A DNA stretch of 64,000 nt from Fuerstiella sp. (GCA_022447185.1 JAKVAY010000040.1:36717-100716); one strand, 5' to 3'. Positions 54,102-64,000 are shown, numbered from the stretch's first letter. The notes: a model not told the origin generated them from the letters alone. Translations and numbers: made by a program.

Positions 54102-55223
54102 ATGTTGTTTGGTAATCATGCCTGCTGCAACCGATATTGCTGTCTGATTTTACTGTTGCTGTCCTGCGCTCCCGCTGTCTGTGGACAGACCACGTCGTCG
54201 GACTTGCGAGTCGGCCAAAAATTTATTGTCACCACGGCCGGTGCGGAACTCAGGACGCCTGAAGCCACAGTGTGGCGGGCATACCCCGGCGAAGTGTTTG
54301 ATGTCTCACTTGTGAATGACGAGTGGCTGTGGATCGAGACCAAAGGTGGCTGGCTGTGGGAAAAAGAGGGACTTTTCTTCCACAAAGCAATCTCAGTCGC
54401 GTCCGATCGTGTGGCGAAGAATCCCACTGCAGAGTCTTATCACATTCGAGGTATCGTTTATGTTGCCCACGAACAATATGAACGGGCGTTGATGGACTTT
54501 ACCAGCAGCCTTCAGAAATCACCCGGCAACGCCGGTGTATTTAACAACCGAGGACAGTGCCATTATCTGCTGGAAAACTACCCGGCAGCCATTGCGGACT
54601 TCAGCGCAGCAATCAAACACGATCCAAAGCATTTTGTAGCGTTCAATAATCGCGCGTTGGCTCATATGGCTCTGAGAAAATATTCCGATGCACGAAATGA
54701 TACTCGTCAGGCGCTTCGCCTGAATCCCCAATACCCGGAAGCACTACTGAATCGCGGTGTTGTCAACCAAAAGAGTGGTCGGCCAAAGGAAGCGGTCGCC
54801 GACTACACCGCAGCAATCAAACTCGACAGAAAATATGCCGCTGCATACAGCAACCGTGCATTTTCTTACCGGTTCCTCGGGCAATACAAGAACGCGATCA
54901 ACGACCTGCACAAGTCGATAGAACTTGCCCCGGAAAGCTTTGAGCCGGTCAATGATCTGGCATTTACGCTTGCCACAGCCAAAGACGACAAGATCCGCGA
55001 TGCTCCCAAAGCGCTCTCACTGGCTGAAAAAGCCAACTCGATGAGCGACGAAGAACACTGGAATACTCTTGACACACTGGCAGTAGCTCGGGCAGCCGTC
55101 AACGATTTTGACGGTGCAGCCAAGGCTATGGCTCGGGCCATCGAACTGGCACCAGAAGATGAAAGAACTAAACTGAAGTCTCGTCAGGCACTGATTGCTG
55201 CCGGGAAGCCTGTGCGACAATAG
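54102..55223 (+). CDS. Exported SH3-like and TPR-repeat protein
   Basis: A 373-residue protein with signal peptide at about 1-28 (CLILLLLSCAPAVCGQ). A short SH3-like domain follows (about 35-95: LRVGQKFIVTTAGAELRT and EWLWIETKGGWLWEKE). Six or seven TPR units run from about 110 to 365 (FNNRGQCHYLLENYPAAIADFSAAIKHDPKH, LLNRGVVNQKSGRPKEAVADYTAAIK). SH3-like domains in exported bacterial proteins often bind peptidoglycan, and TPRs bind proteins, so a periplasmic scaffold is likely. It is transcribed alone toward the zinc-ribbon/STN gene (143 bp gap), with which it could be co-transcribed. No specific partner is known. Confidence 0.85.
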   Translation: MLFGNHACCNRYCCLILLLLSCAPAVCGQTTSSDLRVGQKFIVTTAGAELRTPEATVWRAYPGEVFDVSLVNDEWLWIETKGGWLWEKEGLFFHKAISVASDRVAKNPTAESYHIRGIVYVAHEQYERALMDFTSSLQKSPGNAGVFNNRGQCHYLLENYPAAIADFSAAIKHDPKHFVAFNNRALAHMALRKYSDARNDTRQALRLNPQYPEALLNRGVVNQKSGRPKEAVADYTAAIKLDRKYAAAYSNRAFSYRFLGQYKNAINDLHKSIELAPESFEPVNDLAFTLATAKDDKIRDAPKALSLAEKANSMSDEEHWNTLDTLAVARAAVNDFDGAAKAMARAIELAPEDERTKLKSRQALIAAGKPVRQ

Positions 55224-55366
55224 CGGTCACGCTTTGTTCCCAATTTGCATTGGTTCAGATGTTGTCATAGGGTGTGGTTCCCCTGATTGTGGGCGGATTC
55301 GGATCTTCGACAGACTGTCCGAATAATGTGAGTCTGTAGAATCCTGGCAAGAAAATCTTCGGATTC

Positions 55367-57187
55367 ATGGCCGCGGTGACCATTCAATGCACAGTGTGTT
55401 CGACTACGTTGCGACTTGGTGACAATCAGCTGATTGGCCGCAATATTCGTTGTCCACGCTGCAAATCACAATTTGTCGCTGAAATCAACAGAAGTCACGG
55501 CCAGCGGAATATATCGCCACGTAAGCGTCCAAAGAATCAGGCTTCCACAGTCGAATCGACAACGTCTGTGTTCTCTGAAGTTCGCAGCAATCCGGACAAC
55601 ATTGCGAGCGTTATGCGACAGCGCGGCCGCCAAAAACAGTCGCCGGTCGTGTGGATTCTCCTGTGCGTATTCATTCTTTCCGGTGTCACGATGACATGGT
55701 TGGTTTCCGATAGTGGAAATCCGGCGCGCAATGTGAGACCGGCGATCGACGACTCTGTCACCACTCAGGTCAACGTGCAAACCGTGGATTCAACCGACGT
55801 CCGGAGTAGCAGTCTTGCCTTCGGTCCGACGACCGGCTCGTCTATCAGTATGGACTTCATACCGGTTGTTCCGCAGCTCGTGTTACACCTGCATCCGGCT
55901 GACATCTGGGCTCAGGAACCGAATCGACGTGAAGTCACGGCAGCGCTGGGAAATCTGGGAACCTGGCTTCGAGATTTTGTCGAACGGACCACAAGATTTG
56001 CTCCGTCTGAGATTGAAGAACTCACAATTGCGGTGAATTTTGGTGCTCGAACCAGTGCCCCGGACATTGCAATGGTTGTCCGACTGCTGGAAGAACACCG
56101 TGAATCCGAGGTACTGCAGGAACGAATCCGAGGCACGCTTTTTCGAGGGCTGTCGACCGAAGTTTATCAATCAGAAGATCTGGCCTTCATGGTGATTGAT
56201 ACAAAAACAGTTGCCGTGTGTTCACTCGACCTGGCAAAATATCTGGCGGACGCAAAAAAACATGCCGCCCTACCGCAGCCGGACATGGAAGTATTGTTGC
56301 AGGTGTCCGATCGGAACCGTCACGTAACACTGCTTGCAGATTTACCCGTGCTGGACGTCCACAAAGATCTGGTGCTGATTCCACATCTCCACTCGCTTGC
56401 CGAACAGACATCACTGTGGTTTGGTAGTGACAGCCAAACAATGAGCTGGAGTATTCACCTGGATCCGCACCTCTACATGGAAGTCAGACTCACTGGTGCC
56501 GCCGAAACAACGCCGTATGTCCTGCAGAAAAAAATGCGTCAGCAGATTGATAAATTATCGGACCGGCTTCACGAAACGGTTCGCACGATGCGACCGGAGA
56601 CTGTGGGACACAGAACCATCATTGGACGATTTCCCGCTATGATCCAGGCGGTATCTGTTGGCACTCAGATTCGGCAAAGCAAGACGGGTGCCATACTGAC
56701 GGCGATCCTGCCGCAAAAGGCAGCTGCAAATCTGTGTGCCGGGGCCACACTTACATGGAACCAGTCCGTCCTGGAAGAAAGTGACCACACCAGGACCACT
56801 CTGCCGGCAGCCAGGCCCGCTCCTGAAAGTGTTGCAGAATGTCTACAGCAACAGGTGCTGGTCGATTTCCGGCGCGAACCGTTGCACGAAGCACTTGACT
56901 ATCTCAGCAGACAGACCAGTGTGACCGTGACCATCGACGGAGATGCACTTAAGGTCGCTGGCTTCACCCAGAATATGCCGCAGACTCACACCCTCGGAGA
57001 AGTCTCAGCTGTGAAAGCAATCCATGCAATCCTGTCGCAGTACGACGGGAAACTGGTGATTGTCCTGAACGAAGATCATCGCACGGTCCTGCTCACGACA
57101 CAGGATGCCGCAAATGCACAGGGACTGAGTCCCTATGATACGACTTCAGCACGGCGGACCGGCACCGGAAACATCGTTGAACCATAA
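55367..57187 (+). CDS. Zinc-ribbon, membrane-anchored protein with C-terminal STN/secretin-like domain
   Basis: A 606-residue protein. Residues 1-37 form an MJ0042-type zinc ribbon (CTVC and CPRC pairs). A membrane helix at about 92-112 (VVWILLCVFILSGVTMTWLV) separates it from a large external region. The middle part (about 170-480) is not recognised. The C-terminal ~90 residues (VDFRREPLHEALDYLSRQTSVTVTIDG, then TLGEVSAVKAIHAIL) match the STN/secretin N-domain pattern that occurs at the start of secretins and TonB-dependent receptors, though no secretin pore follows. Such a protein could link a cytosolic zinc-ribbon to an envelope machine. Its 3' end is convergent with def, 26 bp away. Confidence 0.72.
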   Translation: MAAVTIQCTVCSTTLRLGDNQLIGRNIRCPRCKSQFVAEINRSHGQRNISPRKRPKNQASTVESTTSVFSEVRSNPDNIASVMRQRGRQKQSPVVWILLCVFILSGVTMTWLVSDSGNPARNVRPAIDDSVTTQVNVQTVDSTDVRSSSLAFGPTTGSSISMDFIPVVPQLVLHLHPADIWAQEPNRREVTAALGNLGTWLRDFVERTTRFAPSEIEELTIAVNFGARTSAPDIAMVVRLLEEHRESEVLQERIRGTLFRGLSTEVYQSEDLAFMVIDTKTVAVCSLDLAKYLADAKKHAALPQPDMEVLLQVSDRNRHVTLLADLPVLDVHKDLVLIPHLHSLAEQTSLWFGSDSQTMSWSIHLDPHLYMEVRLTGAAETTPYVLQKKMRQQIDKLSDRLHETVRTMRPETVGHRTIIGRFPAMIQAVSVGTQIRQSKTGAILTAILPQKAAANLCAGATLTWNQSVLEESDHTRTTLPAARPAPESVAECLQQQVLVDFRREPLHEALDYLSRQTSVTVTIDGDALKVAGFTQNMPQTHTLGEVSAVKAIHAILSQYDGKLVIVLNEDHRTVLLTTQDAANAQGLSPYDTTSARRTGTGNIVEP

Positions 57188-57213
57188 GCGTCATCTGAAA
57201 ATGCGAACTCGTA

Positions 57214-57807
57214 CTACCCGCTGCGTTCTGCTTCCAGTTGTCTCAGTCTCTGCATGAGCTGCTCATCGGAGTCAATCTGTCCATTTTCCTGTGCTGTCAC
57301 GAATCGGGTGGACAGATCTTTCAGTTGGGGTTGAAGTTCGCTGAGTGTATCCGGGGAGACTCTTTCGGTGAACATCACTCCATCCAGGTGATCATTCTCG
57401 TGCTGAACAACTCGCGCCTCGATGCCCTCCAGTTCAAATCGAAATTGCTGCCCATCGATATCAAACGCTTCGACAACAATCCTTTCCGCCCGATTCACAG
57501 GTCCGAAAATTTCCGGCATACTCAGGCACCCTTCCTCGACCTCCTCACTGCCATTTCGTCGAAGAATCTCAGGATTAATAAAGACCTGTTCGTACTCCGG
57601 TTGTTCCGGATCACCTGTCGGATTGATCACAAACATACGATACGGCAGCGCAACCTGATTGGCTGCCAGCCCAATTCCATGGGCTTCGTACATCAGTTCA
57701 AACATCTGGTTGACCCACTCCTTCAGTTGAGGGTCTACACGGGTAATATCTTTCGATTTCCACCGCAAAGCCGGATGTGGATAAAAGACAATCTGCAGAG
57801 CTGACAT
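57214..57807 (-). CDS. def: Peptide deformylase
   Basis: A 197-residue metalloenzyme that removes the formyl group from the N-terminal Met of new proteins. All three motifs are present: GIGLAANQ (about 44-51), EEGCLSMPE (with the metal-binding Cys) and QHENDHLDG (HExxH-type, metal-binding His residues and catalytic Glu). Length is at the upper end of the family (about 165-200) because of a longer C-terminal helix (LQPQLKDLSTRFVTAQENG to LRQLEAERS). It is a single gene with no fmt beside it, convergent with the zinc-ribbon/STN gene. Confidence 0.96.
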   Translation of the reverse strand: MSALQIVFYPHPALRWKSKDITRVDPQLKEWVNQMFELMYEAHGIGLAANQVALPYRMFVINPTGDPEQPEYEQVFINPEILRRNGSEEVEEGCLSMPEIFGPVNRAERIVVEAFDIDGQQFRFELEGIEARVVQHENDHLDGVMFTERVSPDTLSELQPQLKDLSTRFVTAQENGQIDSDEQLMQRLRQLEAERSG

Positions 57808-58121
57808 GGACTATGATTCCAGCGAGACTGACATCGCATTTTTTTGGCAGTATCGCGTTCCTGCTGATGTGTTCAAGGCGAAGATGTGATGTCTCTGTTT
57901 TCGAGAAGACGTAATACGGACCAGATCGTCGTACGTTTCTCTTCCCTCATTCTGCTATGGGATGGACATATTGCGACCCAATCGAGTGCCCGACTGGTAC
58001 AGACAGTGGGAGATGCACGAGTCTGCGATGCGGGAGAACTGCACAGAGAATTCGACGGTCTTTCCTCAAGAGAACAGGCCCCGGTTGACTTAGGATTCAC
58101 TCAATTCAAAAAAATAGCCAC
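57808..58121. other. Divergent region between def and the giant TPR gene
   Basis: About 310 bp that should contain promoters for both genes. Short open frames on both strands overlap each other and the TPR start and are not supported. No hairpin or repeated motif was found. Confidence 0.4.
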
Positions 58122-61100
58122 ATGGTTAATCGAATCACCACAATCGGCCGTATTTTTCTGTTCTGCACTGTCACTGCTGCTGGACAGTTTACCGAAATTG
58201 GTGCACATGCCTCAAATGAAGACCGTCTGATTGATGTCCTGAAGCAGCGTCCGTCATTTGGAACGGTACTGGATCGTGTCAGTAAATTTCACACTGAGCG
58301 TGGAACACTGAACGATCTGATCATTCAGCTCAGCAGTGTGCCAATGTCACAGCCTGATGCTGCAGTAAGTCATCTCATAGCCGGAATGCTGCAGATCCGG
58401 CGGGGGTACGGTGCTGAGGCTGTGACGATGCTGGAAGCAGTCGAGCAGCAGCGTCCGGAGGATCCCGCGGCGTCGCTGGCGCTCGGACGCGCACTCAGAG
58501 ATGCGGGAGACGTCTCCGCAGCGATCTCAGCATTTGAACGAAGCCTGAAAAAGAAACCATCAAAATTCAACCGGCGAATAATCTATCAGGATTTGTTTCA
58601 GCTTCATCAACGCACAGGAAATACCAGTCTTTCTCTCAAGATTCTGCTGAAGATGGAATCGGATTTCCCTGGTGACCGGGCAATTCGTGAAGATATCGCT
58701 GCACGACTGCAGGAATATGGCCAGTTGCAGGCTGCTCTCGTCCGATGGGATCGCCTAGCTTCCGATGCGATAAACCCTGAACGTCGAGTTCAATACCGTC
58801 TGTCCGTCGCCGACATTCAGTTGCGTCTCGGAAAAAACGAACAAACACTTAAGACGCTTGAGACTGAACTTGATCAGATTCGTCCTGACAGCTGGTTGGA
58901 TGAAGTAATCCGTACCAGAATTGAGTCGGTCTTACTGAGTACACGTGGACGTCCCGGAGTCATCAAATACCTTCGTGGTCGGCTTGCTGAACATCCGCAC
59001 GAGATTGCCTCGGTCACCCGGCTCGCAGCTCTGCTGACCGCACAGGGAGAATTCAACGACGCGTCCAGCCTGTATTTGCGGGCAATCGAACACCTGCCGT
59101 CGTCGGTTGACCTGCGGATCGCACTGATCAGGTTGCTGACATTACAGGACAAGATCCGCGAAGCCATTGCTGTCGGCAGGCAACTCCTGAAACTCAATGA
59201 GTCCGGAACTGACGAATATAAGCTCGTCGGTCGTTTGTTGCTTCGAGATCCAGAGCTGAATCAAGACCAACGCGAGCAGCAGGCCTCAGCGATCTGGATG
59301 CAGATCTGTGAAGACCCAACGGATGCGGTGACCCTGGCCTGGGTCGCACGGCTTCATCGACAATCGGGAATGTCCGACCGGGCAGCAAAGTTGTTTCGCC
59401 AGGTAACGAAGCTATCCCCGGAAAATATAACCTGGCGAGAAGAACTCGGAGAGACACTCTACGAACTGGGACAGAGAGAAGAGGCACTGCATGAGTGGAA
59501 TGCGATCGCAGCGGATTCCCGACAGACCACAGAAAATATGACACGACTGTCAGAAATTCTGGAGAAGGCCGGCGAATTCGCCGCGTCACTGCAAACAATG
59601 CAGCAAGCCTGTCTTCTGAAGCCCGGAATCAATGACCATCTTCGGCTGGTACGGCTGTTGCGGCAGTCCGGCCAGATGGAAGAAGCCTACACACAATTGA
59701 ATCTCGTCCGAAAATCAGCTGTGTCTTTGGATGAACGGCGAATCATCAATGATGCCTACATCGCATTGTGGGAACAGGATCCCGGACTTCACACGCGTAT
59801 CGTCCAAACGCACAATCACCTCCGGCAGAACCACCATGACACACACGGATGGCTTCAGCTGGCCCTGATGGCCAGAACCATCGGCAGAATTTCAGATGCT
59901 GTCCGCTACCTGAGTCGTGCAACCGCAACTGACCCGGATTCAATCCTGGCATGGCAGGCATCTGCTGAGATCTACACAGAGGCAGGACTCCTGGAACGCG
60001 CTGCGGCAGCCAGCCGCCACGTTGCAGATCTAAGTCCTCAAAACCGCACGCAAGCACTTCAGCGGGTCGTGGATCTGGAACAGCAACTGGGACGTACAAA
60101 ACATGCAGTTCAGGCAGCTGAATTACTCATCAGAGAATCACCCGGACATGCAAACAGTTGTCGACAGTTCGCGGAACTGTGTTTCGCAACCGGTCGGGAG
60201 ACAGACGGCCTGAATTGTCTCCGAACGTGCGTGCGGCTCAATCCGGATGATCATCAGTTGACGATGGATCTGGCAGAGATACTGATGGAACGATTTCAAC
60301 TCGAGGATGCAATATTCCTGCTTTGGCAGGCATTTCATCAGGCCCGAGATCCGGGTCATCGCTTCGCGATCGTTGAGGCCCTGATCGACACAGCCAAACA
60401 GACAGACACAATCGACCGGGTCATGGATCAGCTCGCGACGGCAACCAGTCTTGACCCGGTCGATCGCAGCCTGTGCATCGCTGCAGCATGGAACTACGTT
60501 GACAATTCAGCGCGGGCGACGGAATTGCTGGAACAGTCCGCTCTTCAATTCGGACGTGATGTGCGGATACTGAAGATGCAGGTTGAGCTGGCAGAAGCGC
60601 AGGACAGACTGGACCTCGCATCGCACTATCAGCAACAGGTAATCGCACTCAGTACATCTGTGGAAGATCGCATTCACCTTGCCGATTTGCAGTTCAGGAC
60701 GGGACAGCTAAGTGAATCAGAGCTCAGCTGGATTCGCGATGCCCGCTCCGGAACTGACACAGCAGCAGCAATTCGCAGTATCGATCGATTCCTTGACGGG
60801 GGACGCGTGGAAGCAGCCGAATTGATGTGTCGGCGTCTCTCCGCTGATCGTCCGAAGGACTGGCGAGTACTCTATCGTCTGGCAATCATTCAATGGCGTC
60901 TGGATCACCGCGAAGAGGCAGTGGCCACTCTGCAGAAGATCGTGGATCTGGATTTGGCACCCGACCACGTATTTTTGGAGCCGCAATCCCGGTCTGCTGT
61001 GAAGACCGACCTTCAACTCGCGACAACCAGACGACAACAATCGGCTGTCACGAAACCACTACCTGCCTTGAGTCCGCTTTCTCGACGCGTAAACCAAATT

Positions 61101-64000
61101 TTCAGCGCATTGAACTGGCTGCAATTGTACACAGGCGACGAATTGTATTCTCAGACCCTGTCTCCCCCGGCCGATTATGGAGGCGCCCGCTGTGCGGCAG
61201 TCGGATTACTGTGGCTGAACCAGGATTTCGAAGGCCGGGCAGAAATTGGCTCAAAGCTTGCCGCAACAGTCAACGTCAGCTACCGTCAAATTGCCGACTG
61301 GTGTTCAATCGTCGTTACATCACACTGGGCGAATCCTGCCGCAGACCGGGCAACAGTGCTACCGGTGGTACGATTTGACGACCTGATCGAAAAGCTTACG
61401 AAGTCAGATGATGTGGAGCATCATCTGGTATCGTTGGGATTGCAGTGTACAGGTGGTGTTTTTCGAAATTTGTCGATACGAACACCGTTGGCATCTGTCC
61501 ATTCGACTACTGCAGCAGACGTACTCGCCGCAGCTGAAAAAACAGCAACGGAACACCCGGAGTGGCTTGGAGACATTGGAGGATGGCCGGCGGTATTTCG
61601 TTATTTGGAGAGAGGAGGCCAGTCCACACCGTGGCCCGAGGTGATCTCGCGTCTGAGTCAGTCATCAAATCCCTTGACGCTCGTCTCCGCGACAGATCTG
61701 GCATTTGCTGCCCAGGATCTGAATTCCGTAGCGGCATGCATCCGAAAATCGATCACGCAGCAGTCCGACCATGCAGTCGCGGCGAGCCTGCGGCAACTTT
61801 CATCACGGTTAAGAGCATTTGCCAAACCGTTTGTTGAACGAGGGGACAGCGAAACCGTCAGGAAGATTGTAGACCTGCTCCTGGAACTGCGGGCACTGCG
61901 TTATGTACCGGTCACCGGGCAGGACATCGGTAACGTTATCACATATACGTCGACCGCGGACAAAGAAGATTCCGCAAGTGACCGATTTCCGTTGCTGACG
62001 CTGGCTGCAGATCCGCAATTACACCGCAAGAATGCAACGCAACGGAGGCAACTTCTGTATCAGACGGTTGTCCACGATGAGAATCAGCGTGAACCGTCAA
62101 CATCGACGCAGGTTCGGAAACAACTGGATCTTGAAATCGTGTCGTTATTCCTGGATCTTAAATCCAGTGATGCTTCCAATAGTCTGCAGACACACCTTAC
62201 CGAGGTTGCACAGGATCAAACTGAGCTGGTTTGGATTCCGGCGACAATAGCGCTGGCACGGCTGCACACAGTTCAGGATGAGCACGATCAGGCGATGATC
62301 ACGATTCTCCCTGTCATTAAACAACTCCCGCACGCAATTGAACTCCGTCTGGCTGCTGCCAGGTATCTGTCACGTGTTGGTGCTGACCGCGAAGCACTCT
62401 CTCTGATGAGTAAGCTCCCTGTTCAGTACCGTCGAGACGTGATTCTGAAAACCGAACGATTTGTCCTGGAAGTCTGTGTGAATTTGAGAGATCAGGTCCG
62501 TGCCGAACTGGCTGCTAAACGGCTGTTTAATCTCAAGCTGACGAAAATGGAAGCGGATTCTATCGCCAGGCAACTCAGCGAAATCGGATTGCCTGAAGTA
62601 TCTCGTCGATTCACCTCACGCGTGCCGCAGGAACCAACGGGGCGCGCTGCAGGACTCCACAGGCTTATGACACAGTATTTCGACGAGGGAAACACGGCAG
62701 CTGCCGTGCGAATCGCAAGAAATCTCATACTGCAACCCTCTGTCGCTCTGGAAGGTACGTCAGTGGCCACATCAGTCCAGATACGACACGACGCCATAAA
62801 AATGCTCGCAAAGTGCAAAGCCCTCAGTCCCATCATTCGACAGTTGCAGTCTCGTACAGATCACCAAAACGCATCAATTCATCATCAACACCTGCTGGTC
62901 GAATTGTTACGGGCAGATGGGCGGAGTGCAGATGCTGAGCAAACCGCTGCACCACTTCGTCATTCGCTGGCTGAAAAACCAATTGAAGCAATCCAGCTGG
63001 CGAGACAGCTGGAACGTCAGGGGAGAATCGAATCGGCCAGCGATATCTGTCGCTACCTGTTGCAGGCTGACATCACATTGTTTCACAAGGATTACTATCG
63101 CTTTATCCGCCTGTTCGAACGCACCGGACGTCTGGAAGAACTTGCCGAGATGCTCCTCGCAGCGAACCTGCAACAGGACGGCATGTCACACTGGGGTGTG
63201 CAGCAACTGACAGAGCGGCTGTTGCCGTTTAATGAGGCTCGGAGCCTGCAGCTGTTCGATGCAGCCTGGCGGGCATGGCCAGCCAGCCGAGCTGCTCTGC
63301 TTGCAAACATTTCACATGAAGCCATCTGGAGTCTGCCGGAAGTTTTCGAATATGAATGCACAAAATTGATTCCAACGAAACAATATCGTCCGCCCCGATG
63401 GTCCGGCATCGGTGAACGTCTTAATATCACTGGCAGAGGCCGCGCTACGGGAATGTTGACACGATTACTTCACGTTCCGGTTCGAAACGGTGACTGTGAA
63501 GAATTATTGCAGAAGGTCCGCAGCGCGATGCACCTTCAGCCCGACTGGATGAGTGGACATATCTATGAATCCGTTTTGGAGGCCTATCTCGATCGACAGA
63601 AATCTGTCGCCATAAAAATGCACAGTTTTCTGGATATACATCTGGCGAAGATGCCACCCGGCGCGGTCTGGGTCACCGCCTGCGAATTGGATAACATCGG
63701 CGCCAGTGAGCTCAGAGAAATCGTGATTCGTATGCTGCGTCATCTCAGTGACTTCCAGCAGGCAGGTGGCGTGTTATTGAAGTCCGGTGCTTCCTGGCAT
63801 GCCTCGCCGGATTATTTTCTGGCGCAGGAATATGCTGCGGCTCGGGACCCTGCATCTACGGCAATCATCGTTGACCGATTATACAGACGGGTCGAAACAC
63901 AGCCGAATCAGCCTGAGAGCCGTAACGGGCCTGATCACCAGGTACCCTTTCAGGATCTTGCAGAAATCCTGCAACCGGGTGCCCCGGCACAGGCACAGCG
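58122..64000 (+). CDS. Giant exported TPR-repeat protein, open at the right edge
   Basis: From the ATG at 58122 the frame runs without a stop to the right edge, at least 1959 codons. I read it codon by codon in the same frame throughout. Residues about 5-30 (TIGRIFLFCTVTAAGQF, then GAHA) form a signal peptide. Tetratricopeptide-type helical repeats fill the rest, for example EDPAASLALGRALRDAGDVS, YLSRATATDPDSILAWQASA and LPHAIELRLAAARYLSRVGA. Between about residues 970 and 1250 the pattern is less regular and may include another helical domain. Planctomycetes carry several such proteins; they are thought to be large scaffolds at the cell envelope. Only the N-terminal part lies in the window, so domains beyond cannot be judged. 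Confidence 0.9.
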   Translation, partial: MVNRITTIGRIFLFCTVTAAGQFTEIGAHASNEDRLIDVLKQRPSFGTVLDRVSKFHTERGTLNDLIIQLSSVPMSQPDAAVSHLIAGMLQIRRGYGAEAVTMLEAVEQQRPEDPAASLALGRALRDAGDVSAAISAFERSLKKKPSKFNRRIIYQDLFQLHQRTGNTSLSLKILLKMESDFPGDRAIREDIAARLQEYGQLQAALVRWDRLASDAINPERRVQYRLSVADIQLRLGKNEQTLKTLETELDQIRPDSWLDEVIRTRIESVLLSTRGRPGVIKYLRGRLAEHPHEIASVTRLAALLTAQGEFNDASSLYLRAIEHLPSSVDLRIALIRLLTLQDKIREAIAVGRQLLKLNESGTDEYKLVGRLLLRDPELNQDQREQQASAIWMQICEDPTDAVTLAWVARLHRQSGMSDRAAKLFRQVTKLSPENITWREELGETLYELGQREEALHEWNAIAADSRQTTENMTRLSEILEKAGEFAASLQTMQQACLLKPGINDHLRLVRLLRQSGQMEEAYTQLNLVRKSAVSLDERRIINDAYIALWEQDPGLHTRIVQTHNHLRQNHHDTHGWLQLALMARTIGRISDAVRYLSRATATDPDSILAWQASAEIYTEAGLLERAAAASRHVADLSPQNRTQALQRVVDLEQQLGRTKHAVQAAELLIRESPGHANSCRQFAELCFATGRETDGLNCLRTCVRLNPDDHQLTMDLAEILMERFQLEDAIFLLWQAFHQARDPGHRFAIVEALIDTAKQTDTIDRVMDQLATATSLDPVDRSLCIAAAWNYVDNSARATELLEQSALQFGRDVRILKMQVELAEAQDRLDLASHYQQQVIALSTSVEDRIHLADLQFRTGQLSESELSWIRDARSGTDTAAAIRSIDRFLDGGRVEAAELMCRRLSADRPKDWRVLYRLAIIQWRLDHREEAVATLQKIVDLDLAPDHVFLEPQSRSAVKTDLQLATTRRQQSAVTKPLPALSPLSRRVNQIFSALNWLQLYTGDELYSQTLSPPADYGGARCAAVGLLWLNQDFEGRAEIGSKLAATVNVSYRQIADWCSIVVTSHWANPAADRATVLPVVRFDDLIEKLTKSDDVEHHLVSLGLQCTGGVFRNLSIRTPLASVHSTTAADVLAAAEKTATEHPEWLGDIGGWPAVFRYLERGGQSTPWPEVISRLSQSSNPLTLVSATDLAFAAQDLNSVAACIRKSITQQSDHAVAASLRQLSSRLRAFAKPFVERGDSETVRKIVDLLLELRALRYVPVTGQDIGNVITYTSTADKEDSASDRFPLLTLAADPQLHRKNATQRRQLLYQTVVHDENQREPSTSTQVRKQLDLEIVSLFLDLKSSDASNSLQTHLTEVAQDQTELVWIPATIALARLHTVQDEHDQAMITILPVIKQLPHAIELRLAAARYLSRVGADREALSLMSKLPVQYRRDVILKTERFVLEVCVNLRDQVRAELAAKRLFNLKLTKMEADSIARQLSEIGLPEVSRRFTSRVPQEPTGRAAGLHRLMTQYFDEGNTAAAVRIARNLILQPSVALEGTSVATSVQIRHDAIKMLAKCKALSPIIRQLQSRTDHQNASIHHQHLLVELLRADGRSADAEQTAAPLRHSLAEKPIEAIQLARQLERQGRIESASDICRYLLQADITLFHKDYYRFIRLFERTGRLEELAEMLLAANLQQDGMSHWGVQQLTERLLPFNEARSLQLFDAAWRAWPASRAALLANISHEAIWSLPEVFEYECTKLIPTKQYRPPRWSGIGERLNITGRGRATGMLTRLLHVPVRNGDCEELLQKVRSAMHLQPDWMSGHIYESVLEAYLDRQKSVAIKMHSFLDIHLAKMPPGAVWVTACELDNIGASELREIVIRMLRHLSDFQQAGGVLLKSGASWHASPDYFLAQEYAAARDPASTAIIVDRLYRRVETQPNQPESRNGPDHQVPFQDLAEILQPGAPAQAQ

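Noticed and set aside
57886-58230. 114-codon plus-strand frame ahead of the giant TPR gene
   Set aside because: It overlaps the signal peptide of the TPR gene by over 100 bases in another frame, has no family feature, and the TPR frame is far better supported.

Overview
The window looks like chromosomal DNA of a planctomycete (Planctomycetales-type). Lineage hallmarks present are PSCyt2/PSD1 (DUF1549/DUF1553) and DUF1501 genes next to an ECF sigma factor, paired PQQ-type beta-propeller proteins, signal peptidases carrying a zinc ribbon, a zinc-ribbon/membrane-anchor/STN protein, a SCO1-DUF420 fusion, and very long TPR proteins. Coding density is high and base composition is moderate. No rRNA, tRNA, CRISPR array, insertion sequence or prophage was recognised. 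The organism assignment is an inference from gene content only.

Layout. 0.26-6.1 kb (minus strand): ECF sigma factor, then a membrane-anchored, anti-sigma-like PSCyt2/PSD1 protein whose reading frame is cut by one in-frame TAG, then DUF1501 and a second, intact PSCyt2/PSD1 gene. 6.5-10.9 kb: sugar-nucleotide epimerase, short Hsp70, glycogen synthase. 11.2-17.2 kb (minus): ACT protein, LptB-type ATPase, two tandem unusual signal peptidases I, and an E2-like acyltransferase. 17.3-24 kb: HrpA helicase, TPR lipoprotein, SNase-type nuclease. 24.5-29 kb: two beta-propeller proteins and an ACC deaminase-like PLP enzyme. 29.2-30.1 kb: two Hsp20 genes with a strong terminator and two identical operator-like dyads upstream. 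30.8-38.8 kb: a large secreted zinc metalloprotease and an envelope-glycan set (GT39-like membrane glycosyltransferase, methyltransferase, polyprenyl-phosphate-type GT2, UDP-glucose dehydrogenase). 38.8-48.3 kb: RlmN, Der, SCO1-DUF420, QueD/PTPS-like, CitG-like, a phosphodiesterase-family protein and IlvD. 48.4-53.4 kb: a three-gene ExbB/MotA-like stator set. 54-64 kb: SH3-TPR protein, zinc-ribbon/STN protein, peptide deformylase, and a giant secreted TPR protein that runs off the right edge.

Functional themes are envelope biogenesis and secretion (LptB, signal peptidases, stator, TPR proteins, glycan genes), proteostasis (Hsp70, Hsp20 pair, metalloprotease, deformylase), and housekeeping (Der, RlmN, IlvD, HrpA). 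The two best candidates for undescribed biology are the ECF sigma factor coupled to an anti-sigma-like/PSCyt2/PSD1 protein, and the stator operon with two different ExbD-position partners, only one of which keeps the membrane aspartate.
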